64,000 nucleotides of DNA from Rutidosis leptorrhynchoides (GCF_046630445.1 NC_092335.1:5809501-5873500); one strand, 5' to 3'; positions 36,157 to 48,012 are shown, numbered from the stretch's first letter. A program made the numbers and translations. Notes: generated by a model from the sequence alone, not told the origin.

Positions 36157-36771
36157 ATGTCTACCTCTAGAACAAGTCCCATTGACTCACCTAATAATAA
36201 TGAAGAGTCAAATTTAAATTGGAATGATTCGTGGACTGATTCACAAGTTCCCGAAGAGGAACCGGAAGAAGAGTCGGAACCGGAAGAAGAATCGGAACCG
36301 GAAGAAGAATCGGAACCGGATGAAGAAATAGAACCGGTGGGGGAAATAATAAAACGGTTAAGTAAAAGAAAATCCTCAACCAACCGACCAAGGTTAATTA
36401 TGGTCAATGGTGTTTCCGCCAAGGAAGCAAAATATTGGGAGGATTACCAATTCTCCGATGAATCGGATTCCGACGAGAATTCCGATGATGTTATAGAAAT
36501 TACCCCAACTGAATTTAAAAAGGCAAAAGAAAATAATAAGGGAAAGGGCATAAAAATAGAGAAATCTAATTCCAACCCCGATGAACATTATATGTATCGT
36601 CAACCCCCGAAGTCCTTAAGCTGTAACAATGACCCGGGAACCTCTAAACCACCAGGTTTTTTTAAACCAATGTGGATAACGACGGCTCGTATTAGGGGAA
36701 CATCGTATATCCCTAGAAACTTGGCAAAACGAACCAAAACCGAAGAAGAAGAAACAAGCGAGTCGGAATAA
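36157..36771 (+). CDS. Element B ORF1: acidic protein, unknown function
   Basis: 204 residues from ATG 36157, about 200 bp after the primer-binding site. No known domain is recognised. Order: a Ser/Asn-rich start; an acidic run of EEPEEESEP-type repeats (about residues 30-60); a KRKSSTNRP basic patch; a conserved MVNGVSAKEAKYWEDYQFSD block; a second acidic stretch; a basic NNKGKGIKIEK patch; a Pro/Gly-rich GTSKPPGF segment; and a KRTKTEEEETSESE end. Short basic patches between acidic runs suggest a nuclear, possibly chromatin- or protein-binding role, but that is inference. The homologue in A (47252-47875) aligns almost throughout, so this ORF belongs to the family and not to a chance insertion. 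It has no counterpart in E or F. Confidence 0.8.
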   Translation: MSTSRTSPIDSPNNNEESNLNWNDSWTDSQVPEEEPEEESEPEEESEPEEESEPDEEIEPVGEIIKRLSKRKSSTNRPRLIMVNGVSAKEAKYWEDYQFSDESDSDENSDDVIEITPTEFKKAKENNKGKGIKIEKSNSNPDEHYMYRQPPKSLSCNNDPGTSKPPGFFKPMWITTARIRGTSYIPRNLAKRTKTEEEETSESE

Positions 36772-36891
36772 GATAGTTGTATTCGTGTGGTGTAATATAA
36801 GTAATATAGTGTGCTTATGCTTTATGATATATATAAAAATTGCTTGTATTAATAAGTATTTTTTTTTATGAATCTAACTCTTGTCTATTTT

Positions 36892-36895
36892 ACAG
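36892..36895 (+). promoter_or_regulatory. Splice-acceptor-like site before ORF2 (B)
   Basis: A T-rich stretch then CTATTTTACAG| lies about 14 bases upstream of the ORF2 ATG. The same site is conserved in A (AG at 47999-48000) although the surrounding ORF1-ORF2 spacer has diverged. It could bring ORF2 close to the cap by splicing of the full transcript. The donor is not identified. Confidence 0.45.
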
Positions 36896-36909
36896 TATAA
36901 AAACACAAA

Positions 36910-37593
36910 ATGGATAGACAACCCAATATTTTAAGAGACCTACCCGGAGACATGATTGATGAAATCTTGTCTAGAGTCGGTCAGAATTCTTCGGCACAAC
37001 TATTTAAGGCGAGATCAGTTTGTAAGACATTCGAAGAACGTTCCAAGAATGCCTTGGTTTATAAAAGGCTTTCGTTCGAAAGATGGGGGATATCACATTG
37101 GGAAATCCATAAGTTACGATGTGTTTACTTTGACGCATATATTGCGGGGAACCCAAATGCTATTTTACGCAATGGGTTAAGAAATTATTTTGACTCAATA
37201 TATCCGAATATTGGACTTCATGATTTAGAAAAAGTGGCTAACATGCAACATAAAGAAGCATGTTATGCTTACGGATTAGTAATGTTCGCTTCTCACCAAA
37301 GTGAGAACAAGAACATCGGGCTACAACTATTAAACAAAACGTTCCCACAAGTGACGGAGTCGGTAATTGGGGTAAGAAATGAGGTTTTTAGATTGTTACG
37401 GGACTGTTGGACATTACGTAACCCTCGTCCCTTTGACGACGTTACAACACGCTGTCTTATCAACGGCCATAACGGTTATGTTCCACAAGACCAAGGATGG
37501 GAAGTAGTCCTAGTAAAACCAGAATGCATGACTTGTTTCTGGATGTATGAATTACGTGTCTTTATTGCCTTTGCTGAACGACTTGTGTACTAG
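36910..37593 (+). CDS. Element B ORF2: F-box protein
   Basis: 227 residues, ATG 36910 to TAG, no breaks. An N-terminal F-box is visible (residues about 8-50): LPGDMIDEILSRVG, then LFKARSVCKTFEE, then ALVYKRLSF. After it comes a repeat-like region with GNPNAILRNGLRNYF, HKEACYAYGLVMFAS and GLQLLNKTFPQV, which recalls the Sel1-like tail of plant F-box proteins such as At1g67623 and At2g35280 (from memory). A C-terminal Cys-containing segment ends the protein. F-box proteins bind SKP1/ASK and give an SCF ubiquitin ligase its target, in nucleus or cytosol. Here the gene sits in sense inside a retrotransposon between the leader and gag, and A carries a homologue, so it was probably captured from the host before the two copies separated. 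The target is unknown. Confidence 0.85.
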   Translation: MDRQPNILRDLPGDMIDEILSRVGQNSSAQLFKARSVCKTFEERSKNALVYKRLSFERWGISHWEIHKLRCVYFDAYIAGNPNAILRNGLRNYFDSIYPNIGLHDLEKVANMQHKEACYAYGLVMFASHQSENKNIGLQLLNKTFPQVTESVIGVRNEVFRLLRDCWTLRNPRPFDDVTTRCLINGHNGYVPQDQGWEVVLVKPECMTCFWMYELRVFIAFAERLVY

Positions 37594-37934
37594 CTAGAAT
37601 TATCTTCACAACCATCTTGTATCAAATTTATTGTGTGCTATATTTCATGCTATATGTAAAATAAGCGGTATTGTAAGTTTGTAAAATATTGTGTAAAAGT
37701 TTGAACGCGAAATATTATTATAATCAGTTTTTCATATAGAATTGTAGTAGTTGAATTGTATATTAGCTACTAAGTATGAACTTAACGGGTAGGTACTACC
37801 CGAATTTAAACTTATAAAACGCTAATATGAAGAAAAAGCTTTTATAAATGAGTTCATATTATGCTACGAAATACTATTAACTACTCTTAATATTCTGTAT
37901 GATTAACTGGTTCCATTTGACTATTTTGAAGGAA
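37594..37934 (+). other. ORF2-gag spacer with PPT-like copy
   Basis: No gene. It holds TTAACGGGTAGGTACT at 37782-37797, identical to the 16 bases spanning the true polypurine tract/LTR junction (42529-42544). It is followed by ACCCGAATTT, which resembles the LTR start ACCCGAACTTT. CGGGTA and TACCCG around it can also pair as a hairpin. Element A has the same region, slightly mutated, at about 48876-48900. Confidence 0.7.
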
Positions 37935-40900
37935 ATGGCACCGACTACTCGACACACCGTGAATATGAATGAAGAGGAATTCCGTACTTTTCTAGCTTCA
38001 AACATAGCCGCAGTACAGGCTGCGCTACATACCAACAATAACCTTGGATCTAGCAGTACAGGAAATCGTGTAGGATGCACCTACAAAGAATTCACTGCCT
38101 GCAAACCTTTGAAATTTGATGGAACCGAAGTACCGATCGGATTGAAACGGTGGACCGAGAAGGTCGAATCGGTGTTTGCCATAAGTAAGTGTACTGAAGA
38201 GGACAAAGTGAAGTACGCTACGCATACCTTCACAGGTTCTGCGTTAACATGGTGGAATACCTATCTAGAGCAAGTGGGACAAGACGATGCGTACGCACTA
38301 CCGTGGTCAGTATTCAAGCACTTGATGAACGAGAAGTACCGTCCCAGAACCGAGGTCAATAAGCTCAAGACAGAACTTAGAGGGTTACGAACCCAAGGAT
38401 TTGATATTACCACGTACGAAAGATGATTCACAGAATTGTGCCTATTGTGTCCGGGAGCATTCGAAGATGAGGAAGAGAAGATCGACGCGTTTGTGAAAGG
38501 ATTACCGGAAAGAATCCAAGAAGATATAAGTTCACACGAGCCCGCCTCCATACAACAGGCATGTAGAATGGCTCACAAACTAGTGAACCAGATTGAAGAA
38601 AGAATTAAAGAACAGACTGCTGAAGAGGCCAATGTGAAGCAAGTCAAAAGAAAGTGGGAGGAAAACGGTGATAAGAATCACCAATACAACAACAACAGCA
38701 ATTACAACAATAATCGCAACAATTATCCCAACAATCGCAACATCAATCGCAACTACAACAAACGGCCCAACAACAACAACAACAACAACAACAGCAACTA
38801 CAACAATCATCCCAACAACAATAATAACCGCAACAACAACAACAATCAGAAGCAGCTATGCCAGAGGTGTGAAAAGTATCACTCGGGGTTCTGCACCAAA
38901 TTTTGCAACAAGTGTAAAAGAAATGGTCATAGCGCGGTGAAGTGTGAGGTCTACGGACCAGGGGTTAATAGAACGAAAGGAACAAATGGTGTCGGAACGA
39001 GTAATGGTGGAGCAAGTAGTGTCGGAGCAAGTTATGCCAATGTAGTTTGTTCTAAATGTGGAAAACCGGGCCACATTATTAGAAATTGCCCGAACCAGGA
39101 GAACACGAATGGACAAGGCCGCGGAAGAGTTTTCAATATTAATGCGGCAGAGGCACAGGAAGACCCGGAGCTTGTTACGGGTACGTTTCTTATTGACAAT
39201 AAATCTGCTTACGTTTTATTTGATTCGGGTGCGGATAGAAGCTATATGAGTAGAGATTTTTGTGCTAAATTAAGTTGTCCATTGACGCCTGTGGATAGTA
39301 AATTTTTACTCGAATTAGCAAATGGTAAATTAATTTCAGCAGATAATATATGTCGGAATCGAGAAATTAAACTGGTTAGCGAAACATTTAAGATTGATTT
39401 GATACCAGTAGAGTTAGGGAGTTTTGATGTGATAATCGGTATGGACTGGTTGAAAGAAGTGAAAGCAGAGATCGTTTGTTACAAAAATGCAATTCGCATT
39501 ATACGAGAAAAAGGAAAACCCTTAATGGTGTACGGAGAAAAGGGCAACACGAAGCTACATCTTATTAGTAATTTGAAGGCACAAAAACTAATAAGAAAAG
39601 GTTGCTATGCTGTTCTAGCACACGTCGAGAAAGTACAAACTGAAGAAAAGAGCATCAATGATGTTCCCGTCGCAAAAGAATTTCCCGATGTATTTCCGAA
39701 AGAATTACCGGGATTACCCCCACATCGATCCGTTGAATTTCAAATAGATCTTGTACCAGGAGCTGCACCAATAGCTCGTGCTACTTACAGACTCGCACCC
39801 AGCGAGATGAAAGAACTACAAAGCCAATTACAAGAACTTTTAGAGCGTGGTTTCATTCGACCAAGCACATCACCGTGGGGAGCTCCTGTTTTGTTTGTCA
39901 AGAAGAAAGATGGTACATTCAGGTTGTGTATCGACTACCGAGAGTTGAACAAACTTACCATCAAGAACCGCTACCCACTACCGAGAATCGACGACTTATT
40001 TGATCAACTACAAGGCTCGTCTGTTTATTCAAAGATTGACTTACGTTTCGGGTATCATCAAATGCGGGTGAAAGAAGATGATATTCCAAAGACTGCTTTC
40101 AGAACACGTTACGGCCATTACGAGTTTATGGTCATGCCATTTGGTTTAACTAATGCACCAGCTGTGTTCATGGACCTTATGAACCGAGTGTGTGGACCAT
40201 ACCTTGACAAGTTTGTCATTGTTTTCATTGATGACATACTTATTTACTCAAAGAATGACCAAGAACACGGTGAACATTTGAGAAAGGTGTTAGAAGTATT
40301 GAGGAAGGAAGAATTGTACGCTAGGTTTTCAAAGTGTGCATTTTGGTTGGAAGAAGTTCAATTCCTCGGTCACATAAGGAACAAAGAAGGTATTAAGGTG
40401 GATCCGGCAAAGATAGAAACTGTTGAAAAGTGGGAAACCCCGAAAACTCCGAAACACATACGCCAGTTTTTAGGACTAGCTGGTTACTACAGAAGGTTCA
40501 TCCAAGACTTTTCCAGAATAGCAAAACCCTTGACTGCATTAACGCATAAAGGGAAGAAATTTGAATGGAATGATGAACAAGAGAAAGCGTTTCAGTTATT
40601 GAAGAAAAAGCTAACTACGGCACCTATATTGTCATTGCCTGAAGGGAATGATGATTTGTGATTTATTGTGATGCATCAAAGCAAGGTCTCGGTTGTGTAT
40701 TAATGCAACGAACGAAGGTGATTGCTTATGCGTCTAGACAATTGAAGATTCACGAACAAAATTATACGACGCATGATTTGGTATTAGGCGCTGTTGTTTT
40801 TGCATTAAAGACTTGGAGACACTACTTATATGGGGTCAAAAGTATTATATATACCGACCACAAAAGTCTTCAACACATATTTAATCAGAAACAACTGAAT

Positions 40901-42508
40901 ATGAGGCAGCGTAGGTGGATTGAATTATTGAATGATTACGACTTTGAGATTCGTTACCACCCGGGGAAGGCAAATGTGGTAGCCGATGCCTTGAGCAGGA
41001 AGGACAGAGAACCCATTCGAGTAAAATCTATGAATATAATGATTCATAATAATCTTACTACTCAAATAAAGGAGGCGCAACAAGGAGTTTTAAAAGAGGG
41101 AAATTTAAAGGATGAAATACCCAAAGGATCGGAGAAGCATCTTAATATTCGGGAAGACGGAACCCGGTATAGGGCTGAAAGGATTTGGGTACCAAAATTT
41201 GGAGATATGAGAGAAATGGTACTTAGAGAAGCTCATAAAACCAGATACTCAATACATCCTGGAACGGGGAAGATGTACAAGGATCTCAAGAAACATTTTT
41301 GGTGGCCGGGTATGAAAGCCGATGTTGCTAAATACGTAGGAGAATGTTTGACGTGTTCTAAGGTCAAAGCTGAGCATCAGAAACCATCAGGTCTACTTCA
41401 ACAACCAGAAATCCCAGAATGGAAATGGGAAAACATTACCATGGATTTCATCACTAAATTGCCAAGGACTGCAAGTGGTTTTGATACTATTTGGGTAATA
41501 GTTGATCGTCTCACCAAATCAGCACACTTCCTGCCAATAAGAGAAGATGACAAGATGGAGAAGTTAGCACGACTGTATTTGAAGGAAGTCGTCTCCAGAC
41601 ATGGAATACCAATATCTATTATCTCTGATAGGGATGGCAGATTTATTTCAAGATTCTGGCAGACATTACAGCAAGCATTAGGAACTCGTCTAGACATGAG
41701 TACTGCCTATCATCCACAAACTGATGGGCAGAGCGAAAGGACGATACAAACGCTTGAAGACATGCTACGAGCATGTGTTATTGATTTCGGAAACAGTTGG
41801 GATCAACATCTACCGTTAGCAGAATTTTCCTACAACAACAGCTACCACTCAAGCATTGAGATGGCGCCGTTTGAAGCACTTTATGGTAGAAAGTGCAGGT
41901 CTCCGATTTGTTGGAGTGAAGTGGGGGATAGACAGATTACGGGTCTGGAGATTATACAAGAAACTACCGAGAAGATCATCCAAATTTAACAACGGTTGAA
42001 AACCGCCCAAAGTCGACAAAAGAGCTACGCTGACATTAAAAGAAAAGATATAGAATTTGAAATTGGAGAGATGGTCATGCTTAAAGTTGCACCTTGGAAA
42101 GGCGTTGTTCGATTTGGTAAACGAGGGAAATTAAATCCAAGGTATATTGGACCATTCAAGATTATTGATCGTGTCGGACCAGTAGCTTACCGACTTGAGT
42201 TACCTCAACAACTCGCGGCTGTACATAACACTTTCCACGTCTCGAATTTGAAGAAATGTTTTGCTAAAGAAGATCTCACTATTCCGTTAGATGAAATCCA
42301 AATCAACGAAAAACTTCAATTCATCGAAGAACCCGTCGAAATAATGGATCGTGAGATTAAAAGACTTAAGCAAAACAAGATACCAATTGTTAAGGTTCGA
42401 TGGAATGCTCGTAGAGGACCCGAGTTCACCTGGAAGTGTGAAGATTAGATGAAGAAGAAATACCCGCATCTATTTCCAGAAGATTCGTCAACACCTTCAA
42501 CAGCTTAA
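37935..42508 (+). pseudogene. gag-pol: Element B gag-pol (Tekay-like), lightly broken
   Basis: One polyprotein frame from ATG 37935 (MAPTTRHT). Gag: CTYKEFTACKP, ALTWWNTYLEQ, an Asn-rich linker, then Cys/His knuckles, the last (CX2CX4HX4C) at 39048-39089. Protease active site DSG at 39222-39230. Reverse transcriptase with [12 protein letters not shown] and the catalytic FIDD at 40224-40235. RNase H with [11 protein letters not shown]. Integrase with HHCC region, Asp at 41444, Asp at 41627 and Glu at 41735 (DD35E spacing). Then GPY/F (LNPRYIGPF) and a chromodomain-like tail. Lesions: TGA at 38424, a one-base loss near 40655, TAA near 41987 and TAG at 42446; the end is TAA 42506-42508. By comparison with A the three stops look like C-to-T changes in CGA, CAA and CAG codons. 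It is non-functional as written. Confidence 0.93.
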
Positions 42509-42528
42509 AATTTCGGGACGAAATTTAT

Positions 42529-42543
42529 TTAACGGGTAGGTAC
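42529..42543 (+). promoter_or_regulatory. Element B polypurine tract region
   Basis: TTAACGGGTAGGTAC immediately precedes the 3' LTR, after the common TTTCGGGACGAAATTT stretch. It is less purine-pure than usual for a PPT. Confidence 0.7.
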
Positions 42544-45500
42544 TGTAGTGACCCGAACTTTTCCATGTTTATATATATTAATTGAGATTGATATTTACAT
42601 GATTAAATGTTTCCAACATGTTAAGAAATCAAACTTTTTTAGACTTGATTAATTGAAATATGTTTCATATAGACAATTGACCACCCAAGTTGACCGGCGA
42701 CTCACGAACGTTAAAACTTGTAAAAACGACATGACGATATATATATGGATATACATATGTTTAACATGAGATTATGATAAGTAAGTATCTCCATAAGTAT
42801 ATTAACAATGAGTTATATACATATAAACAAGACTACTAACTTAAGGATTTCGAAACGAGACATATATGTAACGATTATCGTTGTAACGACATTTAAATGT
42901 ATATATATCATATTAAGATATATTAATATATCATAATATCATGATAATATAATAATTTAACATCTCATTAGATATAATAAACAATGGGTTAACAACATTA
43001 ATTGAGATCGTTAACTTAAAGGTTTCAAAACAACACTTACATGTAACGACTAACGATGACTTAACGACTCAGTTAAAATGTATATACATGTAGTTTATTT
43101 AGATGTATTAAAATACTTTTGGAAGACTTCAAGACATATATTAAAACACTCATACTTAACGAAAATGGTTACAGTTACTTTCCCATTCTTTTCTTTCATC
43201 AAGAATTCTAGTCGTATTCTTACCCGTATTATACACAGCTTCAAAACGTACTTACTATGGGTATATACCAATAGGAACTAGCATGGGATTTCACTCTTGA
43301 TTATGTCATGTATGACTAATCAATTTTAACTTCTACCATGAGCTAGTCAACTAACTAGAACTCCTTTTAACCCCACTCACCACTCACCAATTACCACTCA
43401 TCATTCACTCCATTTCACTTCCAATTCTCTTTCTAATTCTCTCTCAACACACACACACTATTATGAACGTATTTTTCCAGTAGTTAATCATCATCTTCAT
43501 CAAAAATCACTTCAAGAATCAAGCTATAATCATCATAGGAAGAACACTTCAAGAACACTTCAAAAATCCCTTCAAGTTTACTAATTTACTTCCTAGCTTT
43601 CTAATCCATTCCAAGTAATCATCTAAGATCAAGAAACCTTTTTTATATACAGTAGGTTATCTTTCTTATTCAAGGTAATATTCATATTCAAACTTTGATT
43701 CAATTTCTATAACTATAAACTATCTTAATTCGAGTAAAAATCTTACTTGAACTTGTTTTTTGTGTCATGATCCTACTTCAAGAACTTTCAAGCCATCCAA
43801 GATCCTTTGAAGCTAGATCATTTCTTGTTACTTCCAGTAGGTTTACCTACTAAACTTGAGGTAGTAATGATGTTCATAACATCATTCAATTCATATATAT
43901 AAAACTATCTTATTCGAAGGTTTAAACTCGTAATCACTAGAACATAGTTTAGTTAATTCTAAACTTGTTCGCAAACAAAAGTTAATCCTTCTAACTTGAC
44001 TTTTAAAATTAACTAAACACATGTTCTATATCTATATGATATGCTAACTTAATGATTTAAAACCTGGAAACACGAAAAACACCGTAAAACCGGATTTACG
44101 CCTTCGTAGTAACACCGCGGGCTGTTTTGGGTTAGTTAATTAAAAACTATGATAAACTTTGATTTAAAAGTTGTTATTCTGAGAAAATGATTTTTATTAT
44201 GAACATGAAACTATATCCAAAAATTATGGTTAAACTCAAAGTGGAAGTATGTTTTCTAAAATGGTCATCTAGACGTTGTTCTTTCGACTGAAATGACTAC
44301 CTTTACAAAAACGACTTGTAACTTATTTTTCCGACTATAAACCTATACTTTTTCTGTTTAGATTCATAAAATAGAGTTCAATATGAAACCATAGCAATTT
44401 GATTCACCTAAAACGGATTTAAAATGAAGAAGTTATGGGTAAAACAAGATTGGATAAGTTTTCTCATTTTAGCTACGTGAAAATTGGTAACAAATCTATT
44501 CCAACCATAACTTAATCAACTTGTATTGTATATTATGTAATCTTGAGATACCATAGACACGTATACAATGTTTCGACCTATCATGTCGACACATCTATAT
44601 ATATTTCGGAACAACCATAGACACTCTATATGTGAATGTTGGAGTTAGCTATACAGGGTTGAGGTTGATTCCAAAATATATATAGTTTGAGTTGTGATCA
44701 ATACTGAGATACGTATACACTGGGTCGTGGATTGATTCAAGATAATATTTATCGATTTATTTCTATATATCTAACTGTGGACAACTAGTTGTAGGTTACT
44801 AACGAGGACAGCTGACTTAATAAACTTAAAACATCAAAATATATTAAAAGTGTTGTAAATATATTTTGAACATACTTTGATATATATGTATATATTGTTA
44901 TAGGTTCGTGAATCAACCAGTGGCCAAGTCTTACTTCCCGACGAAGTAAAAATCTGTGAAAGTGAGTTATAGTCCCACTTTTAAAATCTAATATTTTTGG
45001 GATGAGAATACATGCAGGTTTTATAAATGATTTACAAAATAGACACAAGTACGTGAAACTACATTCTATGGTTGAATTATCGAAATCGAATATGCCCCTT
45101 TTTATTAAGTCTGGTAATCTAAGAATTAGGGAACAGACACCCTAATTGACGCGAATCCTAAAGATAGATCTATTGGGCCTAACAAACCCCATCCAAAGTA
45201 CCGGATGCTTTAGTACTTCGAAATTTATATCATATCCGAAGGGTGTCCCGGAATGATGGGGATATTCTTATATATGCATCTTGTTAATGTCGGTTACCAG
45301 GTGTTCACCATATGAATGATTTTTATCTCTATGTATGGAATGTGTATTGAAATATGAAATCTTGTGGTCTATTGTTACGATTTGATATATATAGGTTAAA
45401 CCTATAACTCACCAACATTTTTGTTGACGTTTTAAGCATGTTTATTCTCAGGTGATTATTAAGAGCTTCCGCTGTCGCATACTTAAATAAGGACGAGATT

Positions 45501-45796
45501 TGGAGTCCATGCTTGTATGATATTGTGTAAAAAAACTGCATTCAAGAAACTTATTTTGTTGTAACATATTTGTATTGTAAACCATTATGTAATGGTCGTG
45601 TGTAAACAGGATATTTTAGATTATCATTATTTGATAATCTACGTAAAGCTTTTTAAACCTTTATTGATGAAATAAAGGTTATGATTTGTTTTAAAATGAA
45701 TGCAGTCTTTGAAAAACGTCTCATATAGAGGTCAAAACCTCGCAACGAAATCAATTAATATGGAACGTTTTTAATCAATAAGAACGGGACATTTCA
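42544..45796 (+). repeat. Element B 3' LTR
   Basis: 3253 bp, partner of 32696-35947. Stem-loop at 45413-45426 and hairpin at 45728-45741. Confidence 0.95.
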
Positions 45797-47043
45797 ATAG
45801 ACACGTATACCATGTTTTGACATATCATATCGACCCATCTATATAATATATTTTGGAACAACTGTAGACAATCTATATGCAGTAATGTTGGAGTTAGCTA
45901 TACAGGGTTGAGGTTGATTCCAAAATAATATATATAGTTTGAGTTGTGATCTAGCCTGAGGCTTGTATACACTGGGTCGTGGATTGATCCAAGATAATTT
46001 ATATTTATTTATTTATGTACATCTAACTATGGACAACTAGTTGTAGGTTATTAACGAGGACAGCTGACTTAATAAGCTTAAAACATTAAAACGTATTAAA
46101 AATGTTGTAAATATATTTTGAACATACTTTGATATATATGTACATATTTGTATAGGTTCGTGAATCGACCAGTGGCCAAGTCTTACTTCCCAACGAAGTA
46201 AAAATCTGTGAAAGTGAGTTATAGTCCCACTTTTAAAATCTAATATTTTGGGATGATAATACATGCAGTTTTATAAATGTTTTACTAAATAGACACAAGT
46301 AAATGAAACTACATTATATGGGTGAATGATCGAAGCCGAATATGCCCCTTTTGCTTGGTAGCCTAAGAATTAGTAAACCGATCTACTAATTGACGCGAAT
46401 CCTAAAGATAGATCTATTGGGCCTAAGGAACCCCATCCAAAGTACCGGATGCTTTAGTACTTCGAATTCGTTTTTATCATGTCCGAAGGATTTCCCGGAA
46501 TGATAGGGGATATTCTTATATGCATCTTGGTAATGTCGGTTACCAGGGGTTCACCATATGAATGATTTTTATCTCTATGTATGGGATGTATATTGAAATA
46601 TGAAATCTTGTGGTCTATTATTACGATTTGATAAATATATAGGTTAAACCTATAACTCACCAACATTTTTGTTGACGTTTTAAGCATGTTTATTCTCATG
46701 TGACTATTAAGAGCTTCCGCTGTTGCATACTAAAATAAGGACAAGATTTAGAGTCCATGCTTGTATGATATTGTGTAAAAACTGCATTCAAGAAACTTAT
46801 TTTTGATGTAATATATTCTTATTGTAAACCATTATGTAATGGTCGTGTGTAAACAGTATACTTTAGATTATCATTATTTGATAATCTACGTAATGCTTTT
46901 TAAACCTTTATCGATAAAACAAAGGTTATGCTTGTTTTAAAAATGAATGCAGTCTTTGAAAAACGTCTCATATAGAGGTCAAAACCTCGCGACGAAATCA
47001 ATTAATATGGAACATTTATAATCAATATGAACGGGACATTTCA
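45797..47043 (+). repeat. Element A 5' LTR, second piece
   Basis: The first five bases are the B target copy ATAGA. The rest matches 55867-57114 in the A 3' LTR. Stem-loop at 46661-46674 and hairpin at 46975-46988. Confidence 0.92.
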
Positions 47044-47045
47044 GT

Positions 47046-47057
47046 TGGTATCCGAGC
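47046..47057 (+). promoter_or_regulatory. Element A primer-binding site, one mismatch
   Basis: TGGTATCCGAGC, the same variant as in B. Confidence 0.87.
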
Positions 47058-47251
47058 GTTGGTCTTAGAGAACCAGAAATTTGCATTAGTGTGTCTTATC
47101 GAGTTTGTTAGGATACATTAGTGAGTCTGGACTTCGACCGTGTTTTCTTTAAAAACGATTGCTTAACACTTTTGTTGGAAACTATATATTATTAACATGT
47201 AAATATTATGTGATATATTAACCTCTTAATGTGTTTGATATTGTGTGATAG

Positions 47252-47875
47252 ATATATACCTCTAGTACAAATCCCATTGATTCACCTAATAATAATGAAG
47301 AGTCAAATATATTTTGGGAAGATTCACAAATTCCTGAAGAGGAACCGGAAGAGGAAGAACCGAAAGAAGTGGAACTAGAAGAGGATGAATCGGAAGAGGA
47401 GGAACCAGAAGAAGAAGAAGAGGTTTCGGAGGAAGAAATAGTGATACCTACAGTAAATCATTTAAATAAAAGAAAATCCTCAACCAACGGACCAAAGTTA
47501 AAAATGGTCAATGGTGTTTCTGCCGAGGAAGCAAAATATTGGGAAGATTACCAATTTTCCGATGAATCGGATCCCGATGAGGATTCCGATGATGTTATAG
47601 AAATCACCTCGACCCAATTTAGTATAGCAAAAGAAAATAATAAGGGAAAAGGTATAAAAATAGAGAAACCCGATTCCAACCCCGATGAGCTTTATATGTA
47701 TCGGCAACATCCATATTTCCTAAAGTGTAACAATAACCCGGGAACCTCTAAACCACCAGGTTTTTCTAAACCATTGTGGAAAACGACGGCTCGTATTAGA
47801 GGAACACCATATATCCCTGGAAAATTAGGAAAGCGAACCAAGTTCGAAGAAGAAGAAACCAGTGATTCAGATTAG
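47252..47875 (+). pseudogene. Element A ORF1: acidic protein, start codon lost
   Basis: Homologue of the B ORF1. The position of the B ATG reads ATA here (47252), and no good ATG follows for over 200 bases, but the frame stays open to TAG 47873-47875. The acidic repeat is longer and re-arranged. The MVNGVSAEEAKYWEDYQFSD block, NNKGKGIKIEK, GTSKPPGF and the acidic end are kept. Conservation of the middle and end with variation in the acidic repeat suggests that charge, not exact sequence, mattered in that part. Confidence 0.75.
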
Positions 47876-48012
47876 GGAGTTGTAATCATGTTGTGTATTA
47901 TATGTATTATAGTGTGCTTGTACTTTTATGTTCTATGTAAAAATTGCTTGTATTGTTTGTTAATTATCTTTTATGAATCTAATCCTTGTCTATTTTACAG
48001 TATAAAAACAAA

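Larger units (their letters stand above)
32696..45796 (+). mobile_element. Element B: Ty3/gypsy with acidic and F-box ORFs
   Basis: A 13.1-kb element inserted in the 5' LTR of A with a perfect target duplication ATAGA (32691-32695 and 45797-45801). LTRs are 3252 and 3253 bp and nearly identical (I see roughly one difference per hundred bases, not counted precisely). Interior: primer-binding site, ORF1, ORF2, gag-pol with three stops and one frameshift, polypurine tract. It is the youngest element of the A/C branch. The two extra ORFs are full length and unbroken here. Confidence 0.95.

Noticed and set aside
38580..39116. Val-rich and Thr-rich ORFs over the gag Asn-rich linker (also 49638-50180 and 49699-50028)
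   Set aside because: Other-frame readings of AAC/CAA repeats that encode the Asn linker of gag.
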